Of a stretch of DNA of 64,000 bases, positions 52,630-62,378 are shown piece after piece. The notes under the pieces were generated by a model, which made no database searches, was not told where the DNA came from, and worked only from the letters and a program-made list of their open reading frames with translations. Each line of letters begins with the position of its first letter. Position 1 is the first letter of the stretch. Source of the DNA: Bacillota bacterium (GTDB lineage Bacteria; Bacillota; Desulfotomaculia; Desulfotomaculales; Ammonificaceae); assembly GCA_040755295.1 (NCBI GenBank), contig JBFMBK010000003.1:62001-126000 (forward strand), written 5' to 3'. The translations under genes were made by a program, and so were the position numbers.

Positions 52630-54075
52630 TTGTTGACATTCTCGCTCCCTCTTGAAGAACCTGTCGCACGGGTAATCTCCCGTTTCAGATCGGCAAAAGG
52701 TCTTGCCGTGTTGACCAGCGGCGGCGTCGAACCGTGTTTCAATCCACGATTTCCGCTGGCCAGGTGGTCTTTTATCGCCACAGATCCCTTTATGGTTCTT
52801 TCTTTCCGTCCGGGGAGCCTTTTTATTGAACCTCACAGCGCAGGTCTGGACATCCCGAAAGAACCTTTCCAGGCCATAGAGAGCATACTCGGTGCACATA
52901 ACTTTTCCGGGGATGCCCCAACCCCGTTTCCCGCAGGGGGGATAGGTTATTTCTCGTACGAACTAAGGACGTTTTTCGAAAAAGTACCGGTGTCGGTCGT
53001 AGACGATTTGCGTTTACCGCAAATGTGGTTTTGTTTCTACGACGCTGTGGTAAGCATCGACCATTACGAGAAAAGAATATGGATAACCTCTACGGGAATG
53101 CCCGAGGAAGGGGCCGCCGGGGAAAGACGTCAACAGGAGCGTTTTGAAGAAATCTTGGCGACGTTACGCCGGGATCCGGGAGAAAACCCGGAATATACGC
53201 CTGACGACGACAGGAGGACGTTGTTCTCTTCCTTTTCGCATGCGGGGTATGTAAACGCGGTAAAAAGAGTCAAGGAATACATCGCCGCGGGCGACGTTTA
53301 TCAGGTTAACATTGCTCAGCGGTACAGCGTACCTTCCAAAGCAGACGGATTTTCACTTTTTCAGAAGCTGCTGCGCACAAATCCTTCTCCGTTCGCCGCC
53401 TACCTTGAAGGCGAAGGATTCTCGGTGGCAAGCTGCTCACCGGAGCGTTTCATTCATTACGACAAGGCAACGGGTACTATTCACACCCGACCGATTAAAG
53501 GCACGAGGCCGCGCGGCAGGAACCCGGAGGAGGATAAGCGGCTGGCGGAGGAGCTTCTTGCCAGTAGTAAAGACCGCGCCGAGCACGTGATGATAGTGGA
53601 CCTCGAAAGGAACGATCTCGGTCGTCTGGCCCAGACCGGCTCGGTCCGGGTTTCTGAGTTTTGTGTGCTGGAGCCGTTTCCCACCGTTTTTCACCTTACC
53701 TCGACGGTGGAGGCTAAATTGAGGCAGGGGACGGGGATTGCCGGAATCCTGCGGGCCACTTTTCCGGGAGGATCCATTACGGGCGCTCCAAAAGTGCGCG
53801 CGATGGAGATTATAGACGAAATCGAGCCCGTGGCGCGAGGCATCTACACCGGGGCGATCGGATATCTGAGTTTTAACGGCCGCATGGATCTTAACATCGT
53901 TATCAGGACACTGGTCCTGACCGGCGGATATATACATTTCCACGTCGGAGGCGGTATCGTCGCCGATTCGGACCCGGAAGGCGAATATCAGGAAACACTG
54001 GACAAGGGGCGGGCCTTTTCACAGGTTCTTGGAATTGACCTGCGCGAGGTGAAGGAGCTTGAAGATATACGTTAA
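52630..54075 (+). CDS. pabB: Aminodeoxychorismate synthase component I
   Basis: 481 residues of the chorismate-binding TrpE/PabB family. The N-terminal part is about 1-170, and the catalytic domain has YVNAVKRVKEYIAAGDVYQV, NIAQRYSVP, SCSPERFIHYDKATG, PIKGTRPRG, RAEHVMIVDLERNDLG, ATFPGGSITGAPKVRAMEII and GAIGYLSFNGRMDLNIVIRT. It is paired with an aminotransferase class IV gene, which fits p-aminobenzoate synthesis rather than anthranilate. The glutamine-hydrolysing partner (PabA) is not adjacent. TTG start. Confidence 0.92.
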   Translation: MLTFSLPLEEPVARVISRFRSAKGLAVLTSGGVEPCFNPRFPLARWSFIATDPFMVLSFRPGSLFIEPHSAGLDIPKEPFQAIESILGAHNFSGDAPTPFPAGGIGYFSYELRTFFEKVPVSVVDDLRLPQMWFCFYDAVVSIDHYEKRIWITSTGMPEEGAAGERRQQERFEEILATLRRDPGENPEYTPDDDRRTLFSSFSHAGYVNAVKRVKEYIAAGDVYQVNIAQRYSVPSKADGFSLFQKLLRTNPSPFAAYLEGEGFSVASCSPERFIHYDKATGTIHTRPIKGTRPRGRNPEEDKRLAEELLASSKDRAEHVMIVDLERNDLGRLAQTGSVRVSEFCVLEPFPTVFHLTSTVEAKLRQGTGIAGILRATFPGGSITGAPKVRAMEIIDEIEPVARGIYTGAIGYLSFNGRMDLNIVIRTLVLTGGYIHFHVGGGIVADSDPEGEYQETLDKGRAFSQVLGIDLREVKELEDIR

Positions 54076-54901
54076 CGGCGGCTATGTGAATGCGTCCGAA
54101 GCAAAGATCTCTGTTTACAACCTGGGATTTCTGGTCGGCTGCGGGGCTTTTGAAACAATGCGGGCTTACAAAGGCAAGGTCTTTCGCGCCGCAGCCCACC
54201 TGAGACGTTTGAACGACACCTGCGCCTTTATGAGCATCCCGTTCAAAGGAGAAAAAGAGTGGATGGATGAGGTTTTGGACGGTATCTTAAGCATTAACGG
54301 GATTTCTGCGGCGCGTGTTCGTCTGACCGTCACTCCCGGGGCGGATTACACACCATCAACCGCCCCCGACGTGGTGCTCACCGCCGTTCCGATTGACGAC
54401 CTTCCATCGGACTTGGGCTGGCGCGCCTGTCTTTCAAAGACGGTAGTAAGTTCGCGGGACCCTCTCCTGCGGCATAAAACCACCTCGTACGCGGGAAGAC
54501 TGCTGGAACGGAAGAGGGCACGCGGGAACGGATTTGACGAGGCCCTGTTTCTTAACGAAAAGGGTTGCCTGACCGAAGGGTCGGCGACCAACATATTTTG
54601 CGTGTCGGACGGCGTAATCCGTACCCCGCCTTCTTCGGAAGGACTGTTGCCCGGGGTCACACGGGCGGTGGTAAGAGAAATCGCCGCCGAATCGGGGATC
54701 CCTCTCGAAGAAAAGCCGCTTTCTCTGGAAGACCTCCGGCTAAGCGGCGAAACGTTCCTGACCAACTCCGTTATCGAGATAATGCCGCTCGTGGTTTTTG
54801 AGGGAAATCCCATAAGCAACGGCAGGCCGGGCCCTCTGACCATCCGGATTCGAGAAGCCTACCGAAGTCTGGTTAATAAGGAACTGGCCGTCGGCTCATA
54901 G
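54059..54901 (+). CDS. pabC: Aminodeoxychorismate lyase (PLP class IV)
   Basis: 280 residues of the branched-chain aminotransferase-like class IV family. Motifs: LGFLVGCGAFETMRAYKGKV near the N-terminus, KTTSYAGRLLERKRARGNGF with the PLP lysine, GCLTEGSATNIFCVSDG and EIMPLVVF. In context with pabB it should convert aminodeoxychorismate to p-aminobenzoate and pyruvate for folate synthesis. The TTG start overlaps pabB by 17 bases, with AAGGAG upstream. A D-amino-acid or branched-chain aminotransferase is the alternative. Confidence 0.9.
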   Translation: MKIYVNGGYVNASEAKISVYNLGFLVGCGAFETMRAYKGKVFRAAAHLRRLNDTCAFMSIPFKGEKEWMDEVLDGILSINGISAARVRLTVTPGADYTPSTAPDVVLTAVPIDDLPSDLGWRACLSKTVVSSRDPLLRHKTTSYAGRLLERKRARGNGFDEALFLNEKGCLTEGSATNIFCVSDGVIRTPPSSEGLLPGVTRAVVREIAAESGIPLEEKPLSLEDLRLSGETFLTNSVIEIMPLVVFEGNPISNGRPGPLTIRIREAYRSLVNKELAVGS

Positions 54902-55063
54902 AAATCTTTACGCACCGCCACGGATGGAAGACGGCGACGGCGAAATCGTTCTAACCTGAAGCTTCCGCCCATAGGGTTACTTGGGAGGCGACTATTCCCC
55001 TTGTCATCCGGCGCGACGATATGCTGCACACGGCTTTCGCGCTCTGCTTGCATCTCGCCGCCC

Positions 55064-55115
55064 AGCACTCAAAAACGACGGCCTATGTCTAAGACTTGGT
55101 GCATATTTGAGTGCC
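55064..55115. repeat. Inverted repeat GCACTCAAA/TTTGAGTGC
   Basis: Arms at 55065-55073 and 55106-55114, flanked by CCCA and CGGG. The same arms enclose a longer segment at 1101-1191. Confidence 0.5.
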
Positions 55116-55166
55116 GGGTCAGCGAAACACTAAAAGGCTGAATAGTTACCTTGGGAGGCGGGTAGC

Positions 55167-55601
55167 TTGGGCGCGGTCCTTGCGTTGTTCGCAATGCTCT
55201 GCTGGGGGCTGGCTCCTCTGTTCGGCAAGCTGGGCCTGGTTTATATGCATTCCATTACGGCGTTGAGCATACGCACTCTAATTGCCGCAACGCTTATTCT
55301 GGGTTGGCAGACCGCTTTCGGGCAGCCACGATATTTTCACGCCATTCCGTTAAAAAGCTTAATCTTTATTGGTATTGAAGCGCTACTGGCGACTCTTCTG
55401 GGCGATCTGGCGTACTTCATGGCCTTAAAACGCGGGAATATAAATCAGGTAACACTTATCATGGCCTGCTCTCCTCTGGTGACGATGCTGTCGGCTTACG
55501 CCTTCCTGGGAGAACGGGCCACCGGCCTGCAAATAATGGGCGCCGTGTTAATCGTCGGCGGATTGATTCTCGTGGGACTCCAGCCCTTCAGTAGACAGTA
55601 G
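55167..55601 (+). CDS. Half-size EamA/DMT family transporter
   Basis: 144 residues, about five membrane helices, one EamA unit (LFGKLGLVYMHSITALSIRT; GDLAYFMALKRGNINQVTLI; MLSAYAFLGERATGLQIMGA). Typical EamA carriers have two such units, about 300 residues; this corresponds to one half and may work as a dimer like small multidrug-type proteins. TTG start behind GGGAGGCGGGTAGC. Substrate unknown. Confidence 0.85.
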   Translation: MGAVLALFAMLCWGLAPLFGKLGLVYMHSITALSIRTLIAATLILGWQTAFGQPRYFHAIPLKSLIFIGIEALLATLLGDLAYFMALKRGNINQVTLIMACSPLVTMLSAYAFLGERATGLQIMGAVLIVGGLILVGLQPFSRQ

Positions 55602-55674
55602 ACCCTTTCACCATTTGATGCTCCGGTACGTATAACAATGGATAGTACCAGAGATTAAAACGGTAAAGGGTGAT

Positions 55675-57150
55675 ATGATGCCTGAAGAAATGCCGCTTGT
55701 TGAAGCGGTACGGGAATACGTTAATCAAAAAGTCGTTCGTTTTCATATGCCGGGACATAAGGGCGGGAGGGGAGCAGGGTCGGCAATAAAGGAATTTCTG
55801 GGGATGTCCGCTTTCTTAGCGGATGTGACGAACGTCCCCGGGATGGACGACCTGCACCAGCCATCCGGCGCCATTCATAAAGCTGAAGAGCTGGCGGCGA
55901 AGTTGTTCAACGCCGACAATTCCTACTTTTTAATAAACGGTTCCTCCTGCGGGGTGATGGCGCTGATTATGGCGGTCTGCAACCCCGGCGAAAAGATTCT
56001 GGTTCCAAGAAACATGCATCGTTCGATTTTGAGCGGGATCATTATTTGCGGCGCCCATCCGGTGTTCTTCCGTCCGGTTTATGACATCGACCTGTTTCTG
56101 CCCCTCGCGGTAAAACCGGAGACCATTCGCGATGCCCTAAAAGAACATCCTGATGCCCGGGCAGTTTTTTTGATAAGTCCGACTTATAACGGCATTACTT
56201 CCGATATAACAGAGATCGCCCATATCGTTCACGGGCATGGGATTCCGCTGGTCGTCGATGAGGCGCACGGGCCGCATCTCGGGTTCAACGAGTTGCTGCC
56301 CGATTCGGCGTTGCATGAGGGCGCCGATGCCGTGGTCCACGGGACCCATAAGATCTTGACCTCGTTCACGCAGGCCTCGATGCTTCATGTAAAGGGAGGT
56401 AGAGTGGACCGGGCACGTCTGGAGCAAAGCCTCAGGGTTATTCAGAGCACCAGCCCGTCGTATTTATTGATGGCCTCTCTGGATGCCGCCCGCGCCGATA
56501 TGGCTTCGCGTGGACGGGATATGCTCGAAAGAGCGATATCGACGGCCGAAAACCTCCGCCGGCGTTGTAACGAGATTCCCGGACTGTTTTCTTTTGATCA
56601 AAAGTGGGCGGTAAACAAAGGAGCGGCGGGGCTCGACTCTACCAAGGTGACCGTTACCGTGAAAAACCTTGGGGTTACCGGTTTGTGGACCGAAAAATGG
56701 CTGCGGGATAATTACCGGGTTCAGGTTGAAATGTCCGATCCTCTGAACATCCTTGCCATGATTACGTCGGGGAATACGTCGGAAGATGTCGACCAGTTAA
56801 TAAACGGCCTGAAGAACATCCCGGTGCTGAAGCGAAATTTTATGGAAACGGGGCCGCTTCTCCTAAGGATGACGCCGAACGCCGGCCAGCCTCCGGAAGC
56901 CCCTATGGTTGTCTCGCCCCGGGAAGCATTTTTCGCGCCTTCAATTCCGGTTTTACTTGAGGATGCAAAAGGCAGGGTGTCGGCGGAGACGGTGGCGGTT
57001 TATCCGCCCGGAATTCCCGCAATCTGTCCCGGAGAGGAGATAACCGCTGAGATAATAGATTACCTTGTGGTTGCGCGACGCATGGGAATGCATTTTCAGG
57101 GACCTAAAGACCCTAAGCTGGATTTCATACGGGTTCTCCGGGATCATTAA
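55675..57150 (+). CDS. Orn/Lys/Arg decarboxylase (PLP fold type I)
   Basis: 491 residues, the short Gram-positive class. N-terminal FHMPGHKGGRGAGS, then NVPGMDDLHQPSGAIHKAEE and GSSCGVMALIMA; PLP site VVDEAHGPHLGFNELLP and VVHGTHKILTSFTQASMLH with the Schiff-base lysine. The C-terminal Orn/Arg/Lys domain follows (AVYPPGIPAICPGEEIT). It decarboxylates arginine, lysine or ornithine. Arginine decarboxylase would duplicate the pyruvoyl enzyme at 43.3 kb. Confidence 0.93.
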   Translation: MMPEEMPLVEAVREYVNQKVVRFHMPGHKGGRGAGSAIKEFLGMSAFLADVTNVPGMDDLHQPSGAIHKAEELAAKLFNADNSYFLINGSSCGVMALIMAVCNPGEKILVPRNMHRSILSGIIICGAHPVFFRPVYDIDLFLPLAVKPETIRDALKEHPDARAVFLISPTYNGITSDITEIAHIVHGHGIPLVVDEAHGPHLGFNELLPDSALHEGADAVVHGTHKILTSFTQASMLHVKGGRVDRARLEQSLRVIQSTSPSYLLMASLDAARADMASRGRDMLERAISTAENLRRRCNEIPGLFSFDQKWAVNKGAAGLDSTKVTVTVKNLGVTGLWTEKWLRDNYRVQVEMSDPLNILAMITSGNTSEDVDQLINGLKNIPVLKRNFMETGPLLLRMTPNAGQPPEAPMVVSPREAFFAPSIPVLLEDAKGRVSAETVAVYPPGIPAICPGEEITAEIIDYLVVARRMGMHFQGPKDPKLDFIRVLRDH

Positions 57151-57187
57151 AAGAAAAATGATGAATGCGGAATGATGAATGATCCCT

Positions 57188-57224
57188 AAACTTAGAACTT
57201 AGAACTGTGAACTTTGAACTTTTT
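57188..57224. repeat. Simple repeat of GAACTT/TAGAACT type
   Basis: Short imperfect units (AACTTAGAACTTAGAACTGT, then GAACTTTGAAC) in the gap between the decarboxylase and vanW genes; the end overlaps the last codons of vanW. A similar run is near 58.7 kb. Confidence 0.65.
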
Positions 57225-58188
57225 TCGGTCCGATCTCAATAACTCTGGGGCAGGGGTGATAAAAATCCGTTCCGAGATCTTGTTTCGATTTAATCCCGTC
57301 GGCGGTTTCGGTGATCAACCACGAATGAACAACCACCCCTTCCTGGCCGGGTAGAACAACTTTAACCGTTCCCGGAGTCAGAAGAGGATTGTGTCTGGTT
57401 TCAGTCCAGAAGGGAGACCGGCTGAGGGTTTTATGCTCCCAGGTAACCGGTAAAGGGTGCTTTTGACCGTAAAAGGCGATGTAAAGGGTATCCCCGACCA
57501 TTTTGGCCCATATAAGAATCGGTCCGTTGTTAGTGTTCTGAAAGCGAAAATCAAACACCCCGTAGGACACCGTTGCGTCCTGGCCCGGGGGGACGTAGGG
57601 GACGGTCATGGAATGCGGGTGACGTTCGATTATCCGAAGATTTGAAAGGACCGAAACGTTGTAAAGAAGCGAGGCTATCTTGCATACACCGCCTCCAACC
57701 GATGATATTATCCGGCTGCCGGCATACATGGGGCCTTCTTTGAAACCTCGTTCCTTGGTATAAGGTCCTATCCGGTTATTCTGGGAAAACACCTCTCCCG
57801 GCATGACGATCATCCCGGCGAGCATGTCCGCGGCAAGGCTGATGTTGAACCTTTCAGCCAGAATGGGCTCAGGAAGGCTGGCGCGGTAGGCGGCGATAAG
57901 AACGGGTGTATTGTACATCCTTTTTAGTTCATTAACCCTGGTGTCCCGCGCCCAGGGGAGAGGTTCTCCGACAGGTCCGTTAGGAGGACTTTTAACGCTG
58001 GCCGGTGTCGTCTTGGACGCGGCATCTTTTCTCGAAAGATCGTTATTAATAAAATGCTTCCGAGCCTCTCCATCACCTGTCCAGGAGTGTGAGAAAAAAG
58101 GCTTCCACTGCCTGCTTCCACCATATGCCGCGAACGATATCAACAGAACGACGGCTAAACCAGCTGCCAAGGACCATTTTTTTAACAA
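57199..58188 (-). CDS. VanW family protein
   Basis: 329 residues. A signal/anchor helix (WSLAAGLAVVLLISFAAYGG) is followed by the VanW domain: NISLAADMLAGMIVMPGEVF, NRIGPYTKERGFKEGPMYAG, SVGGGVCKIASLLYNVSVLS, RHPHSMTVPYVPPGQDATVS and DFRFQNTNNGPILIWA. VanW occurs in vancomycin-type clusters but also widely in spore formers without resistance. No other van gene is here, so the role is probably cell-wall or spore related. TTG start with GGAG about nine bases upstream. Confidence 0.9.
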   Translation of the reverse strand: MLKKWSLAAGLAVVLLISFAAYGGSRQWKPFFSHSWTGDGEARKHFINNDLSRKDAASKTTPASVKSPPNGPVGEPLPWARDTRVNELKRMYNTPVLIAAYRASLPEPILAERFNISLAADMLAGMIVMPGEVFSQNNRIGPYTKERGFKEGPMYAGSRIISSVGGGVCKIASLLYNVSVLSNLRIIERHPHSMTVPYVPPGQDATVSYGVFDFRFQNTNNGPILIWAKMVGDTLYIAFYGQKHPLPVTWEHKTLSRSPFWTETRHNPLLTPGTVKVVLPGQEGVVVHSWLITETADGIKSKQDLGTDFYHPCPRVIEIGPKKVQSSQF

Positions 58189-59146
58189 TGTTTAATGCTC
58201 CTCTCAATTCAGCACCGGCATGTATCTAAAGAATCCACACGACGAATATAAATTTCCCTTTCACGGTGTCAAAGATGCGCCGCCGCCCATTACGTAAACG
58301 TGGGAAAAAGCGGCGAAATGCGTTGTCACAAAAAACCTTCCGGCGGGTTTTACGAATCGAATACGGTATAAATCTTTTCAACTCGAAATAGAAGGGAGTC
58401 CTACATGTCGCGTTAAGCGGCGACACGAAGGATGGGAATATATACCCTTGAGAGTAGAGCAAGGAAGATTGGCAAGGAAGGGCCGGACAATTGGGAAGTG
58501 AGAAGTGGGAAGTTGGAAGTGGATTCTCGAAGGAATTCGCTCACAAGATCTAACCTCTCATCTCCCACCTCTCAAATGCCAAGCTGACACAGCTATGCGA
58601 AGATGATCGCGGCGCCCGGCAAGAAAAGTACTATTTTCGAGGGAGTTCCTCACGACGATCCAACGTCGCCACCGGGAATGAAAATAAATTGCTTGTGTTT
58701 CAGTTTTCGATAAGCGTTGAACTTTGAACGTTGAACGGACCCCATAAAGTATGTCAACATAAGGTTGAGCGTCTATTTTCAGAGGAGGAAAACCGTTCCT
58801 ATAGCGATCAGGAGGTTTTTAAAAAATATGCGTCGAATTAATATCACATTTGTAAGTTATTATAAGTAATGCAAGTAAATATCATCCAAATAATTTAAAA
58901 ACCCTGCCAGAATATAATAAAAAATTGGCCGGACAGGATTAGACAAACCAGACCTGGCACGCAGCGTATTTGTTCATCGCAAAGGCGTTTCGCGCCGGTG
59001 AGAGGTTGATCGCCGCCGCCCGACGACCCAAACGCTTGAATTGGTACGTTTCATAAAGGGGTGTGCGCTCAGATGACCGCTGGATAAAAAAACAGAAGGC
59101 TTATTTGCGGTGAATTACATGTTCTAATTCCGGTGGGAGGTTTAAC
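58189..59146. other. 958-base intergenic region with simple repeats and candidate leader
   Basis: No gene is convincing; a 78-codon minus frame at 58226-58462 lacks a ribosome site. Contents: GAAGTGGGAAGTTGG-type repeats at about 58494-58520, CTCATCTCCCACCTCTC at about 58556-58576, GTTGAACTTTGAACGTTGAACG at about 58715-58737, two GGAGG sites at 58783 and 58811 (the second before a 13-codon frame), and a GC-rich stretch at 58960-59090 with a GGCG/CGCC hairpin (58984-58996) that could be the structured leader of the SLH gene. Confidence 0.45.
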
Positions 59147-61753
59147 ATGCGTTTAATACTACGTGCGTTTATAATGTTTATTCTGGTCTTCGAAGTCTTT
59201 GTGCAGTATCCGGGCGCCGCATTTGCCGTTTCAGCAACAGGGGAAACGCTGACGGAGGAACAGGTGACCTCCGGAGTGACATTAAAAACGTTTACACAAC
59301 AAAACACAGACGGACCGCTTAAGATCTACGTCTTGACGGTAGACCTCCGCAACCCTTATGTGCAATTGAAAACGTTGCTGGGGGGCTACAACGAAAGTTT
59401 TTCCGGAATTACGACGGTGCGCCAGATGGCGGAACGCGCAGGCGCGGTGGCGGCGATTAACGGCGATTTCTTTAATATGAGCGAAGGAAAGCCTCTGGGG
59501 ACTCTTGTAAGGGATGGGACAGTGCTAAGCAGTCCCATGCTGCGCGCCGATCACTATTCGTTCGCGATGCTTCGGGACGGCGGTGCGCTGGTGGACCTGC
59601 TGCGCTTCTCGGGTACTGTTTCCGCCCCGGAAGGACTGTCGTTTTATTCACTCTCCGGAATCAATAAACCGTCTTACTGGGCGGTGGTTGACGGTCAATC
59701 GGTAAACTCGGATGTTTACGCGCTTCACATGTACACACCCGCCTGGGGATCAGTCAGCCGCGGCGCCACGGCGGCACAGGGCGATATCGTTGAGTTGGTC
59801 GTAGCCGGCGGGCTGGTCCGGGAAATACGCCAGGGAATGCCCGGCGTATCCATTCCCAAAGACGGTTACGTATTGCGGGGGCACGGGATAGCGGCGGCTT
59901 TTCTCCTTGACAATTTCCACGTCGGAGACCCGGTAACGGTCAACTACCGGATTGAACCCGGAAATAGCAACATCCTGTCCGCGGTAGGGGGACAGGCTTT
60001 GCTGGTGGACAACGGAAAGCGGGTAGAACCTTTCAGTCAGAACATAAAGGGCAAGGCCGCGCGATCAGCGGTCGGCTATACCAGGGACGGTGGGAGGCTG
60101 TGCCTCGTTGCCGTGGAACAGAGCGCGGGCAGTCGCGGTATGACACAGGAAGAGTTGGCTGATTTTCTGGCGGGGCGTCTCGGTTTATGGCGGGCATTGA
60201 ATTTGGACGGAGGCGGATCGACAAGTCTTGCGGTAAGGCCATTGGGCGATTTTAAACCGGCGTTGTCAAACACCCCGGCCAAGGGAACCGAAAGAAAGGT
60301 GCCGGACGGGATCGGCATTTTCAGCACGGCGCCTCCCGGAACTCTGTCCGGACTGGTGGTGAGGGGGCCGGCGGAGGTGATAGCAGGCTTACCCTACAAG
60401 TACAGGGCGGGGGCGTACGACAATTACTTTAACCCATATGCCGTCGACGCCGGCGACATAACATGGAAGGTGGAAAAAGGGAAGGGAGAATTTTCGGGAG
60501 ATGTCCTGACTGCGGGCTCGGGAGGCACTATTACCGTCACCGCCTCAACGGGCGGGATTACAGACAGTATGGATGTGAAGGCTCTCGGAATGGATGAGAT
60601 AGAGGGGCTCGTTGTGTCGCCGGACCACATCGCAGTACCTCCAGGAGGACAGGAACAGGTCAAAGTTCAACTGCGCGGCAAAGACGGACGTGTCTGGACG
60701 GTTCCCGCACAGTGCGTAACGTGGTCGGGTCTCGACGGCATAGCGGAAGGTGTATTCAACGCCGGACAGGAAACAACGGCCGGCATAATAACAGCGCGGT
60801 TCGGCGGGTTTGAGGTTTCGATTCCCGTGGAGGTGGCCAATCCGGGCCAGGAGTTCCTGTGGCTGTCACCGGAGGGGAACGCCTTTAAACAGGGCGATTT
60901 CGATATTAAGGTTCCTCACGGGATGATTTCAACGAGTACGCCGGTCAGGGTGGAGGCTTATCTCTCGCCCGACGACCTGCCGGAAGGGTATACGCTTATC
61001 AACAGTTTTGCGCTGCTGCCGGTTGAATCGACCGCTGTGTCGGTATATTTCTTTACCAGGTTTACACCGACAGGCGTGGAAAGCGGACGCGTGGTCTTTT
61101 TCCGCAGGGGAACTAACGGCAAGTGGATCGCACAGCCGACGGTCGGCAGCGCCGCCGAATCGGTGGTAAGCCGGGTTTACGGCTTGGGTGAGATTGCTGC
61201 CGCCGTCCGTGAAGCGGAGGTCGTCGAACCGCCGGACATCGTCAATCACTGGTCAAGACCGGCGGTCAACACCCTTATGACGCGTGACATGGTGCACGGT
61301 TTCCCGGACGGAACGTACAGACCCGAAGAGGCGGTTACGCGCGCCCAGTTCGCGTCGATGCTGGCCAATGCCTTGGGTTGGGAGGAACCCGCTCAGGTCA
61401 GCCTCGGTTTTCGCGACGCGATACCCGAATGGGCGGCACCCGGAATCAAGGCCGCAGTGGCGCATGGAGTGGTATCGGGTTATCCGGACGGGCGGTTTAT
61501 ACCCGGCAAACGCATAAGCAGGGCGGAGATGGCCGCAATGATCGACCGGGCAATGCGACTTCAAGACGCGGAAGCAACGGTCTTCAGCGACCGGAGGTCC
61601 ATCCCGGAATGGTCTGCTCAGGCCGTGAACCGCGCGGCCGCAGCGGGCCTGATGGTAGGCGACCGGGGGGTCTTCCGCCCGCTGTCCACGGCAACACGGG
61701 GGGAAACCGCCGCCCTTATGACAAAGGCGCTGGAATACTACACGCGGTGGTAG
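59147..61753 (+). CDS. Phosphodiester glycosidase-domain protein with SLH repeats
   Basis: 868 residues. Signal peptide MRLILRAFIMFILVFEVFVQ, then a NAGPA-type phosphodiester glycosidase domain (about 90-390) with AGAVAAINGDFFNMSEGKPL, AVGYTRDGGRLCLVAVEQSA and RALNLDGGGSTSLAVRPLGD. Ig-like regions follow, and three SLH motifs are at the C-terminus (HWSRPAVNTLMTRDMVHGFP with DGTYRPEEAVTRAQFASML; GFRDAIPEWAAPGIKAAVAH with GYPDGRFIPGKRISRAEMA; VFSDRRSIPEWSAQAVNRAA). It should be exported and anchored to the cell wall by SLH. Substrate unknown. Confidence 0.92.
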   Translation: MRLILRAFIMFILVFEVFVQYPGAAFAVSATGETLTEEQVTSGVTLKTFTQQNTDGPLKIYVLTVDLRNPYVQLKTLLGGYNESFSGITTVRQMAERAGAVAAINGDFFNMSEGKPLGTLVRDGTVLSSPMLRADHYSFAMLRDGGALVDLLRFSGTVSAPEGLSFYSLSGINKPSYWAVVDGQSVNSDVYALHMYTPAWGSVSRGATAAQGDIVELVVAGGLVREIRQGMPGVSIPKDGYVLRGHGIAAAFLLDNFHVGDPVTVNYRIEPGNSNILSAVGGQALLVDNGKRVEPFSQNIKGKAARSAVGYTRDGGRLCLVAVEQSAGSRGMTQEELADFLAGRLGLWRALNLDGGGSTSLAVRPLGDFKPALSNTPAKGTERKVPDGIGIFSTAPPGTLSGLVVRGPAEVIAGLPYKYRAGAYDNYFNPYAVDAGDITWKVEKGKGEFSGDVLTAGSGGTITVTASTGGITDSMDVKALGMDEIEGLVVSPDHIAVPPGGQEQVKVQLRGKDGRVWTVPAQCVTWSGLDGIAEGVFNAGQETTAGIITARFGGFEVSIPVEVANPGQEFLWLSPEGNAFKQGDFDIKVPHGMISTSTPVRVEAYLSPDDLPEGYTLINSFALLPVESTAVSVYFFTRFTPTGVESGRVVFFRRGTNGKWIAQPTVGSAAESVVSRVYGLGEIAAAVREAEVVEPPDIVNHWSRPAVNTLMTRDMVHGFPDGTYRPEEAVTRAQFASMLANALGWEEPAQVSLGFRDAIPEWAAPGIKAAVAHGVVSGYPDGRFIPGKRISRAEMAAMIDRAMRLQDAEATVFSDRRSIPEWSAQAVNRAAAAGLMVGDRGVFRPLSTATRGETAALMTKALEYYTRW

Positions 61754-61792
61754 GAAGAAATTTAGTAGACAGAAAATAGAATCGGCGGCAAT

Positions 61793-62272
61793 TTAATGCT
61801 TTTGCCGCGATCCTTCCGTGTACAGGATTCCTTTGCCCCAGTGGATTGCCAGAAAAGCGGTTATAATCCCGAATAACACGTTTTCTAATATAAGGGAAAA
61901 ATTCGTGCCCAAGTGATGGGAGTGCAAATGCCCGGCGCCTATGTGAAAGAGAAATCCGAAAACCAGAATATAAATTAAGGCGATAGGAATGATAATCCCT
62001 TTTAACCACCAATAGTCCTTTCCCGTAAAATTAATGAAGTAGACTATTAAGATGCCGAAAAACGCCGCGGCAGACTCCCAGACCACGCCGCCTAAAAACA
62101 TTCCACTCGGGGTTTCAGTCATTATTTTTGTAATAAACACGCCGGCGGAAAGCTGGAAAGAGTAGTATTCCACAAGGCCAAGCTTAACGAAACCCCAGTT
62201 CAATATTAACGGGGGAACAGTGGCGGCGATCCCGGAAACCGTCCCCAATGCCACCCTGTCTTTTAGAGCCAT
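61793..62272 (-). CDS. Four-helix membrane protein of unknown function
   Basis: 159 residues with about four membrane helices (VALGTVSGIAATVPPLILNW; FLGGVVWESAAAFFGILIVY; GIIIPIALIYILVFGFLFHI; LILENVLFGIITAFLAIHWG). A histidine-rich loop GAGHLHSHHLGTNFS lies between helices 3 and 4 and could bind metal. No family recognised. Confidence 0.72.
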   Translation of the reverse strand: MALKDRVALGTVSGIAATVPPLILNWGFVKLGLVEYYSFQLSAGVFITKIMTETPSGMFLGGVVWESAAAFFGILIVYFINFTGKDYWWLKGIIIPIALIYILVFGFLFHIGAGHLHSHHLGTNFSLILENVLFGIITAFLAIHWGKGILYTEGSRQKH

Positions 62273-62378
62273 CTCAATCCTCTTCCTTACCGGGTCTAAA
62301 ATAATCGATTAAGGTACGCCAGATTCCTTCTATACAAGTTTTTCATAGGGTTGACCAACCCAAAAGGTCGTAAACGAT

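Noticed and set aside
54990-55140. 53-codon frame after a GGGAGG upstream of the EamA gene
   Set aside because: Starts near GGGAGG but composition is not protein-like and it spans the inverted repeat; probably chance.
57199-58188. VanW as evidence for vancomycin resistance
   Set aside because: No vanHAX, vanS or vanR genes are present; VanW is common in spore formers without resistance.
58226-58462. 78-codon minus frame in the large gap
   Set aside because: No ribosome site, no family, and composition unlike neighbouring genes.
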